Shown: piece after piece, positions 62,427-64,000 of the stretch
How the letters are laid out: each line of letters begins with the position of its first letter
Numbering within the stretch: position 1 is the stretch's first letter
Source of the DNA: Trichoplax adhaerens
Taxonomy: Eukaryota > Placozoa > Uniplacotomia > Trichoplacea > Trichoplacidae
DNA length: 64,000 bases
Assembly: GCF_000150275.1 (NCBI RefSeq)
Contig: NW_002060946.1
Coordinates: 7,732,829 to 7,796,828, forward strand
Direction of reading: 5' to 3'
Notes under the pieces: generated by a model
What the model saw: only the letters and a program-made list of their open reading frames with translations
Databases searched by the model: none
Told to the model about the DNA's origin: nothing
Translations under genes and position numbers: made by a program

Positions 62427-62540
62427 ATGGTCAATAGAAATAAGATTGCTGCCAATAGAACTTCTTTAAAGATAAAATCTGGGGTAAAACTGCTTCTTTT
62501 AGACCAAGAAGATCCCGATAATTTTAAAGGACTTTACGAG
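62427..62540 (+). CDS. Candidate first coding exon of an unknown gene (partial)
   Basis: An ATG in the context AATATGG opens a 38-codon frame ending exactly at a donor-like GAG/GTAAAC. The predicted N terminus begins MVNRNKIAANRTSLKIKSG and continues with a charged stretch, LLLLDQEDPDNFKGLYE. The residue mix looks coding, unlike the Ile/Leu/Asn/Tyr-rich chance frames nearby. No family is recognised, and no downstream exon was found in the remaining 1.4 kb, so the rest would lie beyond the window or behind a longer intron. A frame this short can arise by chance. Confidence 0.3.
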
Positions 62541-62982
62541 GTAAACTTAGTAAATTATTTTTCAAGCAAATTTTTTAAAATTTTTGCTATAATTAGATCA
62601 CATTAAGACTATGTAAGGCCTTTTTATTTGCGATGCGCGATTTATTGTCTGATACATAACTCTGACCTTACTTTAAAGTTGAACCGCTGATTGTAATTTT
62701 AGTGGGTATAAAATATTTAGTCTAATTATATAAATAATCTTCAGCAGTTTTCGTTTAGGTTTTAACCAGCATCAGCAACGGATTAAATAACAGTATCTGA
62801 AAATCTTGTAACCTTAAGGAAGTTTTTGACCTGATCTTTTGACAGATACTTCGATAAGTTCATCTTAATACTTGATTTAAAATTGAGATTACCAAACATT
62901 CTAAAAATTTCTATGTAAACTTAGGAATTAGGTATCCACATACGATTCTTAATTGCATTCTATTTGAACAAAACACATAAGA
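62541..62982. other. Non-coding stretch (possible intron)
   Basis: No exon-like frame seen. It would be intron if the 62427-62540 exon is real. Confidence 0.35.
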
Positions 62983-63032
62983 TATATATATGAGCGTGAC
63001 CGTATGCAAAGTCGGTCACGTTCATATATATC
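62983..63032. repeat. Long near-perfect inverted repeat (hairpin)
   Basis: Two arms of about 20 bases, 62983-63002 (ATATATATGAGCGTGACCG core) and 63013-63032 (CGGTCACGTTCATATATAT core), pair around a 10-base loop. The only internal departure is a single G-T type mismatch. The GC-containing apex stem CGTGACCG/CGGTCACG makes it more than a chance AT palindrome. It could be a small RNA precursor, a cruciform or a miniature element end. Confidence 0.8.
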
Positions 63033-63600
63033 GTAATAAATATAATCATTCCTATATTATTACACAATAATACTAATTCCTTTAATAGTAGAGACAATAT
63101 CGCAGTAGCATGTATTCAGCTGATCAAATGCATTCCTTCATTTATAAATTGATCGCTCTGTTATTCAATTTGACTTCATTTCCGAGTAAAGATCAGATTT
63201 AATTACTTTAATTAAATCGAGCTAATTATTAATTTCTTTTAATTATGTGTGAGCACATTAGCAATAATTTTACGATTTATTAGCTAAATTACGATTATAA
63301 TTGACCAAATTATGATCTGGAAGGCGGGTTAGGCGAAAATTTAAAGGATAATAATTTGGAATCGAGTCAGATATTTTTCATTACACTAGGTGTAGTAATC
63401 AAACGATCTAACCAACCTGACTTATAGTAAATAGGGGCTCGAAAGAACGTCTAAAAACAACTTTATTATAAAAAAATGGGTAATAGCACATTTGCTATTG
63501 TTATGAGCTAGATACTGCTTAGAATGTCGTAAATTTCTTCAATAGCTACAAATTTTGCAAGCGAATTGATATAGTCAGCAAAGAAATATTTTTGGGTTTT
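63033..63600. other. Non-coding stretch
   Basis: No gene seen. Small imperfect palindromes occur at about 63382-63401 (ATTACACTAGGTGTAGTAAT) and 63481-63500 (AATAGCA-CATT-TGCTATT). Confidence 0.45.
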
Positions 63601-63676
63601 CCGCAAATCGACTAGGCATTTCGCGAATTGACTAGGCATTTCGCGAATTGACTAGACATTTCGCAAATTGACTGGA
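63601..63676. repeat. Minisatellite, 20-bp period, about 3.5 copies
   Basis: The unit ACTAGGCATTTCGCGAATTG starts at 63611, 63631 and 63651 (the last with two or three substitutions), with partial units on both sides. Units are adjacent with no spacers, so this is a tandem repeat. Confidence 0.9.
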
Positions 63677-64000
63677 TTTCGTACTTGGACGGTAACAGCA
63701 CCATAAAAAACACTTTAGCTAACTCTTAGTTCAACCTCAATAAATTCCTAAAATGAGACCGCTCATATACCAGCTGATCAGGCCATGCTACAATAAACGT
63801 ATTTTAATCAATTAAATAAGTCTAAATCTATTAAACGATATAACATTCAGATCTATACTGTACGTAGCAATTTCACTTAAATAGTATGAGAAAACAAATC
63901 TTCTCACCCTGCTTCGTGCGCTTGTTATGCCACGTTATAGCCTAATTACGTGCTCCGAAACAATCGGTTGATTTACCCGCCAACGGTCGCGTTTGATCTA
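63677..64000. other. Non-coding right edge
   Basis: No supported feature in the last 324 bases. Confidence 0.45.

Noticed and set aside
63601-63676. CRISPR-like repeat.
   Set aside because: Units are directly adjacent with no spacers, and the genome is eukaryotic; it is a minisatellite.
1-64000. tRNA or rRNA genes.
   Set aside because: No GGTTCRANNCC-type B box with a plausible cloverleaf and no conserved rRNA core was noticed on either strand; a tRNAscan or Infernal run would settle it.

Overview
The window is strongly AT-rich eukaryotic DNA from a compact animal genome. Class A (rhodopsin-like) G-protein-coupled receptors (GPCRs) encoded in single exons lie as a loose cluster. The one gene with several exons has short GT-AG introns, mostly 57-239 bp. 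Class A receptors point to a metazoan or close relative. The base composition, short introns and clustered intronless divergent receptors fit a placozoan such as Trichoplax or Hoilungia best; a cnidarian or sponge is not excluded. This is an inference from gene content, not from a database match.

Layout. 1-1771 (minus): a gene that runs off the left edge and encodes two tandem DsbA/GST-kappa (2-hydroxychromene-2-carboxylate isomerase-like) thioredoxin-fold domains. 2.4-5.0 kb: tandem and degenerate repeats around a solo LTR. 6.2-6.9 kb: a second solo LTR. 10.3-44.9 kb: four intact or nearly intact paralogous receptors, all on the minus strand, in two alternating subtypes (A at 10.3, B at 27.2, A at 34.9, B at 43.8 kb). 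Between them lie long non-coding stretches and more LTRs. 49-51 kb: two further solo LTRs. 53.9-55.1 kb (plus): a fifth, very divergent receptor that has lost nearly every class A signature. 57-58 kb and 60.2-61.2 kb (minus): two decayed receptor pseudogenes. 61.6-62.2 kb: a solo LTR. 62.4 kb: a candidate first exon of another gene. The right end holds a long hairpin and a 20-bp minisatellite.

The best-supported mobile DNA is two families of solo LTRs. They have TG...CA ends, 5-bp target-site duplications that can be read directly, and internal TATA-like and AATAAA motifs. No internal retrotransposon coding region is present, which suggests repeated LTR-LTR recombination.

Functionally the window is a local birth-and-death cluster of orphan receptors: four related minus-strand copies, one outlier and two pseudogenes. 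Their ligands cannot be read from the sequence. They lack the TM3 aspartate of aminergic receptors, and the copies checked lack the TM7 lysine of opsins. In DNA this AT-rich, hundreds of random open frames of 50 codons or more are expected, so short frames without a recognisable family are given low weight.
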